Assembly: GCA_028279475.1 (NCBI GenBank)
Contig: JANQNR010000006.1
Span: forward strand, 1-54,880
Direction: 5' to 3'
DNA: 54,880 nt
From: Rickettsiales bacterium
Lineage (GTDB): Bacteria > Pseudomonadota > Alphaproteobacteria > Rickettsiales > UBA998
The position numbers and the translations under genes were made by a program. Positions 1 through 6,966 of the stretch are shown piece by piece (the first letter of the stretch is position 1; each line of letters opens with the position of its first letter). The notes below the pieces were generated by a model. It ran no database searches. It had not been told where the DNA came from and was given only the letters and a program-made list of their open reading frames with translations.

Positions 1-228
1 CCACTACCGCATCGAACACAATCCATAAAACACTCCTATCATTTACGACAGAAGAACAGCAACATATAATAATGAAATATATCTTAATGTAACAATGCCA
101 GTGCTCATATTCACCAGAAAGGCTACCGCGTTAAAAACAAGGCTTGGCTAATCAACAACTTTACAGCCTATGTTAGAAGTGGCTATGTCGCCATCAAAGA
201 AAAAACGTAGTCCTGTGACCCGTTACCC
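1..228. other. left-edge stretch without a convincing gene
   Basis: No convincing coding region is seen here. Plus-strand frame 1 is open from about 88 to a TAG at 208-210 but has no start codon, and frame 3 is open from the window edge to about 90. Either could be the degraded tail of a plus-strand gene that enters from outside the window. The strong plus-strand terminator that follows at 229-266 suggests that something is transcribed rightwards into this stretch, possibly a gene or RNA lying mostly to the left of the window. Confidence 0.3.
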
Positions 229-266
229 ACTCCTTCACTCCCATCGGGAGCGAAGGAGTTTTTTTT
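229..266 (+). terminator. Rho-independent terminator
   Basis: ACTCCTTC (229-236) pairs with GAAGGAGT (252-259), and CTCCC (238-242) pairs with GGGAG (246-250) around a 3-nt loop, with one A/C mismatch between the two helices. A run of eight T follows at 259-266. The T-run lies on the plus strand only, so it ends rightward transcription coming from the window edge. It does not serve nrdB, which arrives on the minus strand. Confidence 0.85.
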
Positions 267-299
267 GGAGCGCATCAGAACCTGCTCAGAATCTTTCAG

Positions 300-442
300 C
301 CATGAGGCGAAAACACTGATTTTTGAGAACCCACCTACGCCTGCAAGCAGGCTTCGGCGGGCGGGCCTTAAAGCGGCATGTCCTCCGTAGCCCAAAGGGC
401 GAAGGGGGAAAGCGTAGAAAAAATCAGTGTTTGCAGACCATG
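300..442. repeat. interrupted palindrome downstream of nrdB
   Basis: A perfect 14-bp inverted repeat (AAACACTGATTTTT at 311-324 and its complement at 419-432) is bounded by further matching CCATG ends at 300-304 and 438-442. The roughly 95-bp interior is GC-rich and has its own short palindrome GCCTGC/GCAGGC. The element lies 22 bp past the nrdB stop, between nrdB and the plus-strand terminator. Reading frames through it are repeat-derived and not believable as genes. It could be a mobile palindromic repeat or a folded 3' end of the nrdB transcript. Confidence 0.7.
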
Positions 443-464
443 GATGGGAGATTATGGATAGGTT

Positions 465-1424
465 CTACGCAAACGCCTCGTCCCAGCTGCCGGTCGTTGC
501 TGCCTTACTGTACTCCGTCACCCGGTTTTCGAAGAAGTTGGTATGCTCGACGCCATTGAGAATTTCGTCCATCCATGGCAGCGGGTTGGTCTCGATGTAA
601 TAGATCGGCCCTAGCCCCAGCTGCGTCAGGCGGCGATCCCCGATAAAGCGGATATAGCGCTTCACATCTTCCGGCGTCAGCCCTTCAATCCCACCAACAC
701 CAAAGGCCAGGTCAATAAACGCGTCCTCCAGCGTGATAATGGTATCGCAAATCTTATACAGGTCGCGCGCGTGATCTTCGGTATCGACCTCCGGGTTTTC
801 CTGCTTAAAAGTGTGGTACAGGCGAATGATCGACTCGGTATGCAGGCTCTCATCGCGCGCTGACCAAGCAACAATCTGCCCCATGCCCTTCATCTTCCCA
901 AAGCGCTGGAAATTCAGCAGAATCGCGAAGGAGGCAAAGAGTTGCAGCCCCTCCGTAAACGCGCCGAACGCCGCCAATGTGCGCACAATGCCATCATTGG
1001 TGTCGGTACCGAACGTGTGCATGTAATCGTATTTATCCTTCATCTCCTTGTAGGAAAGAAACGCCTGATACTCGGTCTCCGGCATCCCCAACGTATCCAG
1101 CAGGTGGCTGTACGCCGCAATATGGATCGTCTCCATGTTAGAAAACGCCGCCAGCATCATCTGCACTTCGGTCGGCTGGAACACCTGGCTGTAATGCTTC
1201 ATGTAGCAATTATTTACTTCAATATCCGACTGGGTGAAGAAGCGGAAGATCTGGGTGAGCAGGTGCTTTTCGTCCGCCGTCATCGTCGTTTTCCAGTCCT
1301 TGACGTCATCGGCCAGCGGCACTTCTTCCGGCAGCCAGTGAATGCGCTGCTGCATTAGCCAGGCGTCATAGGCCCACGGGTACGAAAATGGCTTATAGAT
1401 CGGGTCGGCATTGAGTAGGGTCAT
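465..1424 (-). CDS. nrdB: ribonucleoside-diphosphate reductase class Ia, beta subunit
   Basis: This is the small (R2) subunit of aerobic ribonucleotide reductase. It holds the di-iron centre and tyrosyl radical that start NDP reduction in the NrdA partner. The 319-aa ferritin-like protein shows the full ligand set: D67, E98, H101 (ExxH), E158, E192 and H195 (ExxH), with the radical tyrosine at Y105, four residues after H101 as in the family. The protein begins directly with the R2 fold, so no ATP-cone is fused to its N-terminus. It is encoded after nrdA on the same strand but separated from it by a five-gene cassette. Its GGAGAG ribosome-binding site (1433-1438) lies inside the last codons of the preceding HEPN gene, whose stop is 2 nt before this ATG, so translational coupling is likely. 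Confidence 0.97.
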   Translation of the reverse strand: MTLLNADPIYKPFSYPWAYDAWLMQQRIHWLPEEVPLADDVKDWKTTMTADEKHLLTQIFRFFTQSDIEVNNCYMKHYSQVFQPTEVQMMLAAFSNMETIHIAAYSHLLDTLGMPETEYQAFLSYKEMKDKYDYMHTFGTDTNDGIVRTLAAFGAFTEGLQLFASFAILLNFQRFGKMKGMGQIVAWSARDESLHTESIIRLYHTFKQENPEVDTEDHARDLYKICDTIITLEDAFIDLAFGVGGIEGLTPEDVKRYIRFIGDRRLTQLGLGPIYYIETNPLPWMDEILNGVEHTNFFENRVTEYSKAATTGSWDEAFA

Positions 1425-1426
1425 GG

Positions 1427-1774
1427 TTAGTTCTCTCCATTTGGTTGGGTCAGTTGTGAAAGCAAGTGTGGCAGATGATTATCTATCACGTCAATAAGAG
1501 TTGGCATGTCAATATCACCTAAATAGTCATGCACTAATACATTCCGGAAACCGGCAATTGCCCGCCAGTCTACCGATGTTCTTTCATTTTTGAACGCATC
1601 AGAGAGATGCTGCGTTGATTCTGCAAGGATTTGCAGCTTTCGTAGTATGGCATCATAGGCCATAGGATCATCAAGCGCTGCGTCAATGCTGCCATATCTA
1701 TTCACATAATGTTTTATATCAGCACCATACTGAATAATGGCGTCTATATATACGATGTCTGATTTTGCTGTCAT
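1427..1774 (-). CDS. HEPN-domain toxin (DUF86/HepT family)
   Basis: This 115-aa all-helical protein has the HEPN RNase signature Rx4HxY as R77, H82 and Y84. In HepT-MntA systems the HEPN protein is an RNA-cleaving toxin, and the neighbouring minimal nucleotidyltransferase silences it by adding AMP groups to the Tyr of this motif. Here the start overlaps the stop of the nucleotidyltransferase gene by 4 bp, the usual antitoxin-first arrangement. The unusual part is downstream: nrdB begins 2 nt after this gene's stop. Assignment to the HepT type comes from the motif and the partner. Activity is inferred. Confidence 0.88.
   Translation of the reverse strand: MTAKSDIVYIDAIIQYGADIKHYVNRYGSIDAALDDPMAYDAILRKLQILAESTQHLSDAFKNERTSVDWRAIAGFRNVLVHDYLGDIDMPTLIDVIDNHLPHLLSQLTQPNGEN
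1433..1438 (-). promoter_or_regulatory. nrdB ribosome-binding site inside the HEPN gene
   Basis: On the minus strand GGAGAG sits 8 nt before the nrdB ATG and is part of the final Gly-Glu codons of the HEPN toxin gene. The HEPN TAA (1427-1429) is followed by only two bases before ATG. Ribosomes ending HEPN translation are therefore positioned to begin nrdB, which ties the output of an essential enzyme to reading of a toxin gene. Confidence 0.7.
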
Positions 1775-2082
1775 GGTACAGGTCGCTCTATTGCTATGGC
1801 ATCACGCATAATGCCTTCTCTCACAAGAGGATGATATTTATTCCCACTCATCAGCACATCCACATGCCGCCCCAACAACTCACTGGCCTCATACTGAAAC
1901 CCGCCAATGGCAATACCACCGGCAATGGAGGGGTCAAAATCCACCAACAGGTCAATGTCGCTGTCCTCGCGTTCCTCTCCCCGCGCCACCGACCCGACAA
2001 CGCGGATGTTGGACACACCGGTTTTCTCGGCAATCGCTTCCAGTTCAGTGCGTTTAGCAAGGATGTGGTTGAGGAGGGACAT
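1771..2082 (-). CDS. MNT-type minimal nucleotidyltransferase antitoxin
   Basis: This 103-aa polymerase-beta-like nucleotidyltransferase has the family signature GSx10DxD (G30-S31 to D42 and D44). In MntA-HepT pairs this enzyme transfers AMP from ATP to the HEPN toxin and so neutralises it. The gene overlaps the HEPN gene by 4 bp and follows the BrnA-like gene by 9 bp on the same strand, so at least these three are probably one transcript. A second, clearly related but not identical MNT/HEPN pair lies before atpD at 14450-15135. Confidence 0.88.
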   Translation of the reverse strand: MSLLNHILAKRTELEAIAEKTGVSNIRVVGSVARGEEREDSDIDLLVDFDPSIAGGIAIGGFQYEASELLGRHVDVLMSGNKYHPLVREGIMRDAIAIERPVP

Positions 2083-2091
2083 TTTTAGTTG

Positions 2092-2394
2092 TTAGTTTGC
2101 GGTTGGCAGTTGGCTGTGCTCCATGGCCGCACGCAGGATGCGATTGGCACGGGTCTGATACCCGGAGCCGGAGCTTTTCAGCCAGGCAAGCACGTCCTCA
2201 TCCAGCCGAATCGTAACTTTTTGCTTCGGCATGTTCGGCGAGAGATAGACCCGTTGCGCGGTGTGCAAAAACTCTTCCGTAATTTCCGGGTTGTCTTCAT
2301 CATCCGTGCTCTCCGCATCTATCGCGTCCAGCCGCGCCAGTTCTTCTTCCGTCATGGTTGGAAGATTATCAGGATCCAGTACGAAACGTTTCAT
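2092..2394 (-). CDS. BrnA-like antitoxin (COG3514 family) without an adjacent BrnT
   Basis: This 100-aa protein has an acidic N-terminal half and a C-terminal ribbon-helix-helix-type segment (roughly residues 57-92: a KVTIRLD strand, then helices ending in NRILRAAM) typical of BrnA antitoxins. These are DNA-binding autorepressors that neutralise the RelE-fold toxin BrnT. BrnT normally sits just upstream. Here the upstream gene is a 96-aa protein that does not look RelE-like, and the downstream gene is the MNT. Either the antitoxin is orphaned or the 96-aa or 283-aa protein is an unfamiliar partner. Confidence 0.7.
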   Translation of the reverse strand: MKRFVLDPDNLPTMTEEELARLDAIDAESTDDEDNPEITEEFLHTAQRVYLSPNMPKQKVTIRLDEDVLAWLKSSGSGYQTRANRILRAAMEHSQLPTAN

Positions 2395-2410
2395 GATAGG
2401 TTACCTCTCA

Positions 2411-2701
2411 TTATTGACGCAGCCCTTCATTCGTGATGCGTGCACCCTCGGCCAGATGAGCGGTGATTTTTTGCCCGTCATCCAACTCCAGAATAATATC
2501 GTTATCTTCGCTGATGACGACCTGTCGCACCTGCGACGGGTAGCGATATTCGAGCGTCTGCTCCGTCCCATCCTCCATTGTTTTAAAGATGCGTGTGGGA
2601 GCATTTTTCAACACTTCCGGAGAAGGCAAGACATCTGTTATTGGTTCTGTGTCTTCGAGCAAACCATCCATCTCCCCCATATCATCGGTATAATTAGCCA
2701 T
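2411..2701 (-). CDS. hypothetical 96-aa acidic protein in the nrdAB cassette
   Basis: No family recognised. The start at 2701 is chosen because a GAGG ribosome-binding site precedes it; it overlaps the end of the 283-aa gene by 8 bp, so the two are probably translationally coupled. Upstream in-frame starts exist but would extend well into the previous gene. The product is acidic, with an N-terminal run of Asp/Glu (residues 1-25) and a C-terminal strand-rich part with alternating hydrophobics (about 45-85). A small acidic partner of a larger upstream protein and next to a BrnA-like gene could be an immunity factor or antitoxin, but this is inferred from context only. Confidence 0.6.
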   Translation of the reverse strand: MANYTDDMGEMDGLLEDTEPITDVLPSPEVLKNAPTRIFKTMEDGTEQTLEYRYPSQVRQVVISEDNDIILELDDGQKITAHLAEGARITNEGLRQ

Positions 2702-3545
2702 TTTCTGCCTCAATAAGTCTTTCCTTGTGTAACAAGCTTTCATTAGCATGTAATGCTGCAAGCAAAGCATAAAACGCCCAATCCAAATAAATTGGGTCTA
2801 AATCATTTTTTTGCCTACCGTTATGATGCCGTATTCCGCAGTTATTTAAAAAATTCCCTATAGCTCCTGTGTCGTCCTTATTTAAAGCAGGCAGCCTACC
2901 CTGTTTCTTCCTCATTTCATAGACATCACCCAAATTTCTGAGCGCATCTCTTTTGTTTTCTACAGTTGGTCTATGCTGAAACAGCCTTATTGCCTGATCT
3001 ATACGAGCTTGCTCATCATTTGGTTCAAAACTTTCAGCAACGTTCTCCAACAGGATTTGAAGTCCATCCGGGGATAGTTCTAGTATTTCACCTTTTTCAG
3101 ATAACGTATAACCCGACTCATATTTAGAAAGCATATAATTGACCCGCTGCCGATATTCATCCTGCCCGCTTTTTTTATAATATCTCAACTCTTCTTCACT
3201 TGAAAAGGGTCTATTGCTACCTCTTCTATATTGAGCAATCATCGAATTACTACTTGGTGGTGCACACACACAATCATGCAATAGTTCAACCAGATCAAAC
3301 AGATCGTCTTTCGAATATAAATAGTGATTCGGTTCTACCGGAATCAAATGCTTTTTTCCTGTTCTGAGAAGCACCCAATCTTCAAAATCCGAATAACGAC
3401 TGTTGATATGTGTACTACATATGTGAAAGTACCCTTGCTCATCTAGCTTCTCAAAGATTTTAGCAAATATTCGACATGCATCCCGTAAATCAATGCTTGA
3501 CTTTTTCGCACTCCACTCTCGCTGTGAGAAAAGTTTTCTCTCCAT
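2694..3545 (-). CDS. unknown 283-aa protein, possible HEPN-like defence or toxin effector
   Basis: I do not recognise the family with certainty. The protein is hydrophilic, has no signal peptide or membrane helix, and is rich in aromatic and charged residues. Its C-terminal third (about 190-283) is helical and contains an NNCGIRHHNGR stretch followed by a helix rich in Trp, Tyr and Ala. This recalls the C-terminal helical domain of abortive-infection and HEPN-like proteins, but the resemblance is weak. The DNA is visibly more A+T-rich than nrdA and nrdB on either side, which suggests acquisition. It is the first gene of the inserted cassette. An AT-rich promoter-like stretch lies between its start and the palindrome at 3581-3779. 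Confidence 0.6.
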   Translation of the reverse strand: MERKLFSQREWSAKKSSIDLRDACRIFAKIFEKLDEQGYFHICSTHINSRYSDFEDWVLLRTGKKHLIPVEPNHYLYSKDDLFDLVELLHDCVCAPPSSNSMIAQYRRGSNRPFSSEEELRYYKKSGQDEYRQRVNYMLSKYESGYTLSEKGEILELSPDGLQILLENVAESFEPNDEQARIDQAIRLFQHRPTVENKRDALRNLGDVYEMRKKQGRLPALNKDDTGAIGNFLNNCGIRHHNGRQKNDLDPIYLDWAFYALLAALHANESLLHKERLIEAENG

Positions 3546-3580
3546 GTATTATCTAAACCTCATATTTATATCGTACGCAC

Positions 3581-3779
3581 CCTAAACCTCTAGCATTGTG
3601 ATAAGAGCAAGTGGTTCGAGGCGTTTGACGCGCAGCGTACGGCAAAGCACTTGCCACCGAAGGTGGCAGTAGTGTTTGCATCTTTAATGCACAGCACCCC
3701 ACAGGTGGGTGCTGTGGGTACGTGAGCATCAAACGTCCGAACAAGCGTGCCGCTATTAGTGCAATGATAGAGGTTTAGG
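3581..3779. repeat. large nested palindromic element at the nrdA 3' end
   Basis: The outer arms (3581-3598 and 3762-3779) match at 17 of 18 positions. A second imperfect arm pair follows inside (about 3608-3631 and 3726-3746). The centre has two perfect small hairpins: TGCCACC/GGTGGCA (3652-3668) and CACAGCACCC/GGGTGCTGTG (3690-3716). The element ends one base before the nrdA stop codon at 3781-3783. It could fold into one long branched RNA and act as a processing or termination structure between nrdA and the cassette. It could also be a palindromic mobile repeat. Open frames within it are by-products. Confidence 0.8.
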
Positions 3780-3780
3780 C

Positions 3781-5616
3781 TCACTGGCAAGCCAAACACT
3801 CCTCATAATTATTATCGGCGACGACACCGCCCGCCGGTTGGCCTTTCTTGGCGAGCAGGGACATTTCCAGCTGGATGGTCGGCTTGACCTCATTGCTCAC
3901 TTTCTCGGAGCGTTGCAGCGAGGTGGAGCGGCAGTAATACAGGCTCTTCACGCCTTTCTTCCACGCATTGAAATGCAGCTGGTGCAAATCGCGCTTGTGG
4001 ATATTGGCGGGCAGGAACAAATTCACCGACTGCGCCTGACTCACATACGGCGTACGGTCCGCCGCGTGCTCGACGATCCAGCGCTGGTCAATCTCCTGCG
4101 CCGTGCGGAATGTGTCTTTCTCATGCTGATCGAGGAAATCCAGATGCTGCACCGAGCCTTCATTGCGGGCAATGTCGCTCCACGTTTCCTCATTGTCGTA
4201 GCCCTTCTCCGCCAGCAGCGCCTTCAGATGCTTGTTGCGCACGGCGAACGACCCGGAAAGCGTCTTTTGGGTAAACGCATTGGCAGCCATCGGCTCAATC
4301 CCCGGCGAGGCATTCCCGGCAATGATGGAAATCGAGGCCGTCGGCGCAATCGCCGTTTTGTTACTAAAGCGCTGCATCATTCCTGCTTCCTGCGCATCCG
4401 GGCAGGCACCGCGCTCTTCAGCCAGCGTCACACTCGCCGCTTCCACCTGCTCATGGATGTTGGCGAACATTTTCTTGTTCCATGACTTGGCCACCACCGA
4501 CTCAAACGGCACACCCTTGGATTGCAGAAAGGAATGGAAGCCCATCACCCCCAACCCGACACTACGCTCGCGCATCGCCGAATAGGTCGCCCGCGCCATG
4601 CTGGAGGGCGCATTATCGATAAAGTCCTGTAGCACATTATCCAGGAAACGCATCACATCGGCGATCATACGTGGATGCTCCTTCCACTGCTCGTAGGTCT
4701 CCAGATTGAGCGACGACAGGCAGCATACCGCCGTGCGCGACTCACCATGATGGTCATAGCCCGTCGGCAGGGTAATCTCACTGCACAGATTGGAGGTCTT
4801 CACTTCCAGACCCAGCTTTTTGTGGTGCTCTGGAATCGCCTTATTCACATTATCGATAAACAGCATATACGGCTCGCCGGTTTCAATGCGCGCCAACAGC
4901 AGCTTGATCCAGAGATCACGCGCCCGTACTGTTTCGATCACTTCGCGAGTCTTCGGACTGCGCAGATGCCAGTCACCGTCCTGCTCCACCGCTTCCATAA
5001 AGGCATCCGTGATACTCACCCCATGGTGGATATTGAGGGTCTTTCGGTTCGGATCACCGCCGGTCGGACGGCGAATATCGATGAATTCCTCAATCTCCGG
5101 ATGGTCGATCGGCATATAGACCGCCGACGATCCACGCCGTAGCGAGCCCTGTGAAATCGCCAGCGTCAGTGAATCCTGCACCCGCATGAATGGCACCACA
5201 CCGGACGTCTTTCCGTTGCCGCGCACTTTCTCACCAATGGAGCGCAGATTGCCCCAATAGCTGCCAATCCCGCCCCCACGCGACGCCAGCCATACATTCT
5301 CATTCCACAAATCCACAATACCCTGCAAACTATCATCGGTCTCATTCAGGTAACAGGAAATCGGTAACCCACGTTGCGTGCCACCGTTAGAGAGCACCGG
5401 TGTCGCCGGCATAAACCATAGCTTCGAGATATAATCATACAGCCGTTGTGCATGTGCCGCATCATCTGCGTATGCGGAGGCCACCCGAGCGAACATATCC
5501 TGGAACGTCTCTCCCTCCAGCAAATACCGGTCTTTCAACGTCTCTTTACCAAAGTCGGTCAGCAGTGCATCACGAGAGTCGTCAGTGTTAAGGGCAAAGC
5601 GAGGCGAAGGCGTCAT
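3781..5616 (-). CDS. nrdA: ribonucleoside-diphosphate reductase class Ia, alpha subunit, lacking an ATP-cone
   Basis: This is the catalytic R1 subunit, which reduces ribonucleoside diphosphates to deoxy forms. The redox cysteines are C88 and C298, the catalytic triad is N276, C278 and E280 (NLCSE), the radical-transfer pair is Y560-Y561, and the C-terminal CxxC shuttle is C607/C610 right at the end. At 611 aa it is much shorter than enteric NrdA (about 760). The missing part is the N-terminal ATP-cone that senses dATP/ATP for overall activity control. The start is supported by AGGAG about 10 nt upstream. The gene is probably controlled by NrdR through two boxes upstream. Confidence 0.97.
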   Translation of the reverse strand: MTPSPRFALNTDDSRDALLTDFGKETLKDRYLLEGETFQDMFARVASAYADDAAHAQRLYDYISKLWFMPATPVLSNGGTQRGLPISCYLNETDDSLQGIVDLWNENVWLASRGGGIGSYWGNLRSIGEKVRGNGKTSGVVPFMRVQDSLTLAISQGSLRRGSSAVYMPIDHPEIEEFIDIRRPTGGDPNRKTLNIHHGVSITDAFMEAVEQDGDWHLRSPKTREVIETVRARDLWIKLLLARIETGEPYMLFIDNVNKAIPEHHKKLGLEVKTSNLCSEITLPTGYDHHGESRTAVCCLSSLNLETYEQWKEHPRMIADVMRFLDNVLQDFIDNAPSSMARATYSAMRERSVGLGVMGFHSFLQSKGVPFESVVAKSWNKKMFANIHEQVEAASVTLAEERGACPDAQEAGMMQRFSNKTAIAPTASISIIAGNASPGIEPMAANAFTQKTLSGSFAVRNKHLKALLAEKGYDNEETWSDIARNEGSVQHLDFLDQHEKDTFRTAQEIDQRWIVEHAADRTPYVSQAQSVNLFLPANIHKRDLHQLHFNAWKKGVKSLYYCRSTSLQRSEKVSNEVKPTIQLEMSLLAKKGQPAGGVVADNNYEECLACQ

Positions 5617-6011
5617 GTGGGTGTTCTCCTATTTGTTCTTATTGTTCAACTACTTGTTGATATCCGGATGACTAGCCGGCGTATTCAACGTACACAATTC
5701 ATGTGTCCAGACAATGGTTTTATCGTAATTTTTTTCACTCTTTTTGGTGGACAATTTAAGCGACTATTTTTTAGTGATAATTCGTTTTCACCACTATATA
5801 TAGTGCAAAAATCTCCTCATAACCCATATATTGGGGCAACCACCCTGGCCGGGTCAATCGTCAATCACAAAAAATGATGCACTGCACCGTCGTTTTTGTA
5901 ACGCCCTCGCCGGAATGCCACAGTGGGACATATGTTAACGAATTTGCAATACGACGATGATGATTTACTTTCCGACAGACATACGCTTTATTAGCGCCTA
6001 TGCAGGTAAAC
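5617..6011. other. divergent nrdA/ubiE intergenic region
   Basis: Besides the NrdR-like boxes, this 395-bp stretch holds the AGGAG site for nrdA, an A+T-rich tract at 5710-5780, and the leader of ubiE. No gene with a credible ribosome-binding site is visible. The open frames here run through promoter-like A+T-rich sequence. Confidence 0.5.
5762..5805 (-). promoter_or_regulatory. pair of NrdR-box-like palindromes upstream of nrdA
   Basis: CACTATATATAGTG (5792-5805) is a perfect palindrome and matches the known NrdR-box pattern. A second, weaker copy (GACTATTTTTTAGTG, 5762-5776) lies with its centre about 30 bp away, close to three helical turns, the usual spacing for paired NrdR boxes. They are about 145-190 bp upstream of nrdA, in the divergent region shared with ubiE. 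NrdR is the ATP/dATP-sensing repressor of RNR genes. If real, NrdR would supply the nucleotide sensing that this cone-less NrdA lacks. Confidence 0.75.
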
Positions 6012-6764
6012 ATGGAATCAACATCACCTAAAACCACGCATTTCGGCTTTCAGGATGTGGAAACCAATGCCAAACAAGGCATGGTACAGGCCGTGTTTGA
6101 CCGGGTCGCCACCCGCTATGACCTGATGAATGATGCGATGAGCGGTGGGCTGCACCATCACTGGAAAGATCGGCTACTGGACACATTAAAACCCACACCG
6201 GACATGCACCTGCTAGATGTCGCCGGTGGCACCGGGGACGTAGGATTCCGTTTTCTGGAGCGCGGCGGTGGGCATGTCACGATTTCGGATTTAAATGAGG
6301 AAATGCTGGGTGTCGGACACGCACGGGCGATTGACCGCAACCTGGACGCCTCCCGGCTGGACTGGCTGCATGCCAATGCTGAGGCACTCCCCTGCGACGA
6401 TGCCGGCTTTGATGCCTATACGATCAGCTTCGGCATTCGCAATGTCACACATCTGGACAAAGCACTGAGTGAGGCCTACCGTGTATTGAAACGTGGTGGC
6501 CGCTTTTTGTGCCTGGAATTTTCGACCCCATCGCAGGCCTGGCTGCAAAAGATCTATGACGCCTATTCTTTTCACATCATCCCCAAAATGGGCGCTGCCA
6601 TCGCCGGAGATGAAGCATCGTACGAGTATCTGGTAGAATCCATTCGACAGTTTCCAAAACCCAACGCGTTCGCCGACCTGATCCGTAATGCCGGGTTTGA
6701 CAATGTGCGCTACCAGACCATGACGGGCGGGGTCGTGGCCATTCATTCGGGGTGGAAACTGTGA
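6012..6764 (+). CDS. ubiE: UbiE/COQ5 C-methyltransferase
   Basis: SAM-dependent C-methyltransferase that adds a ring methyl group in ubiquinone (and, where present, menaquinone) synthesis. The protein opens with the family's THFGFQ segment, followed by VFDRVATRYDLMND and the SAM-binding loop LDVAGGTGDVG. The Asn/Arg segment GIRNVTH and a C-terminal GGVVAIHSGWK are also typical. About 250 aa is normal. The ATG at 6012 is preferred because AGG lies six bases upstream; another ATG at 6000 would add four residues. ubiB follows after a palindromic repeat, and the two are a common alphaproteobacterial pair. Confidence 0.95.
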   Translation: MESTSPKTTHFGFQDVETNAKQGMVQAVFDRVATRYDLMNDAMSGGLHHHWKDRLLDTLKPTPDMHLLDVAGGTGDVGFRFLERGGGHVTISDLNEEMLGVGHARAIDRNLDASRLDWLHANAEALPCDDAGFDAYTISFGIRNVTHLDKALSEAYRVLKRGGRFLCLEFSTPSQAWLQKIYDAYSFHIIPKMGAAIAGDEASYEYLVESIRQFPKPNAFADLIRNAGFDNVRYQTMTGGVVAIHSGWKL

Positions 6765-6784
6765 TGCTGGGGCTGACCTCTGTC

Positions 6785-6928
6785 ACCACTCTCCCCTTGC
6801 GGGAGAGTCGGAGAGCTGAAGGCGATCCGGTGAGGGGTGTATATACAGTAAAGTATGAACTGACCCCTCACCCAATCGACCGGTGCTATCGCTTGGTCTC
6901 TTGGACTCTCCCGCAAGGGGAGAGTGGT
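6785..6928. repeat. CTCTCCC-type palindromic repeat, copy 1
   Basis: Perfect 25-bp inverted arms (6785-6809 and 6904-6928) enclose an inner pair GGTGAGGGGT/ACCCCTCACC (6829-6838 and 6863-6872). A second copy with the same outer and inner motifs lies at 39613-39755. It fills the space between ubiE and ubiB and can form a long double-helical RNA in a shared transcript. It has no T-run, so it is not a classical terminator. The pattern (CTCTCCC arms, inner GTGAGGGG) belongs to a repeat type that occurs widely in proteobacteria. Confidence 0.85.
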
Positions 6929-6966
6929 ATGCCTCGTATATTCCCAATTCCCAATTCCGGATTCCC

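Noticed and set aside
183..559. Open frames on both strands across 183-559
   Set aside because: They run through the terminator and the interrupted palindrome, have no ribosome-binding site, and overlap the 3' end of nrdB.
3553..3799. Two short minus-strand frames between nrdA and the cassette
   Set aside because: Both lie inside the nested palindrome and owe their openness to the repeat; one runs out of phase into the nrdA end.
5446..5877. 143-aa plus-strand frame across the nrdA start
   Set aside because: It is antisense to nrdA and then runs through the NrdR boxes and A+T-rich promoter region without a ribosome-binding site.
6883..6966. N-terminal extension of ubiB
   Set aside because: It translates the right arm of a palindromic repeat; the ATG at 6967 begins the family-like N-terminus.
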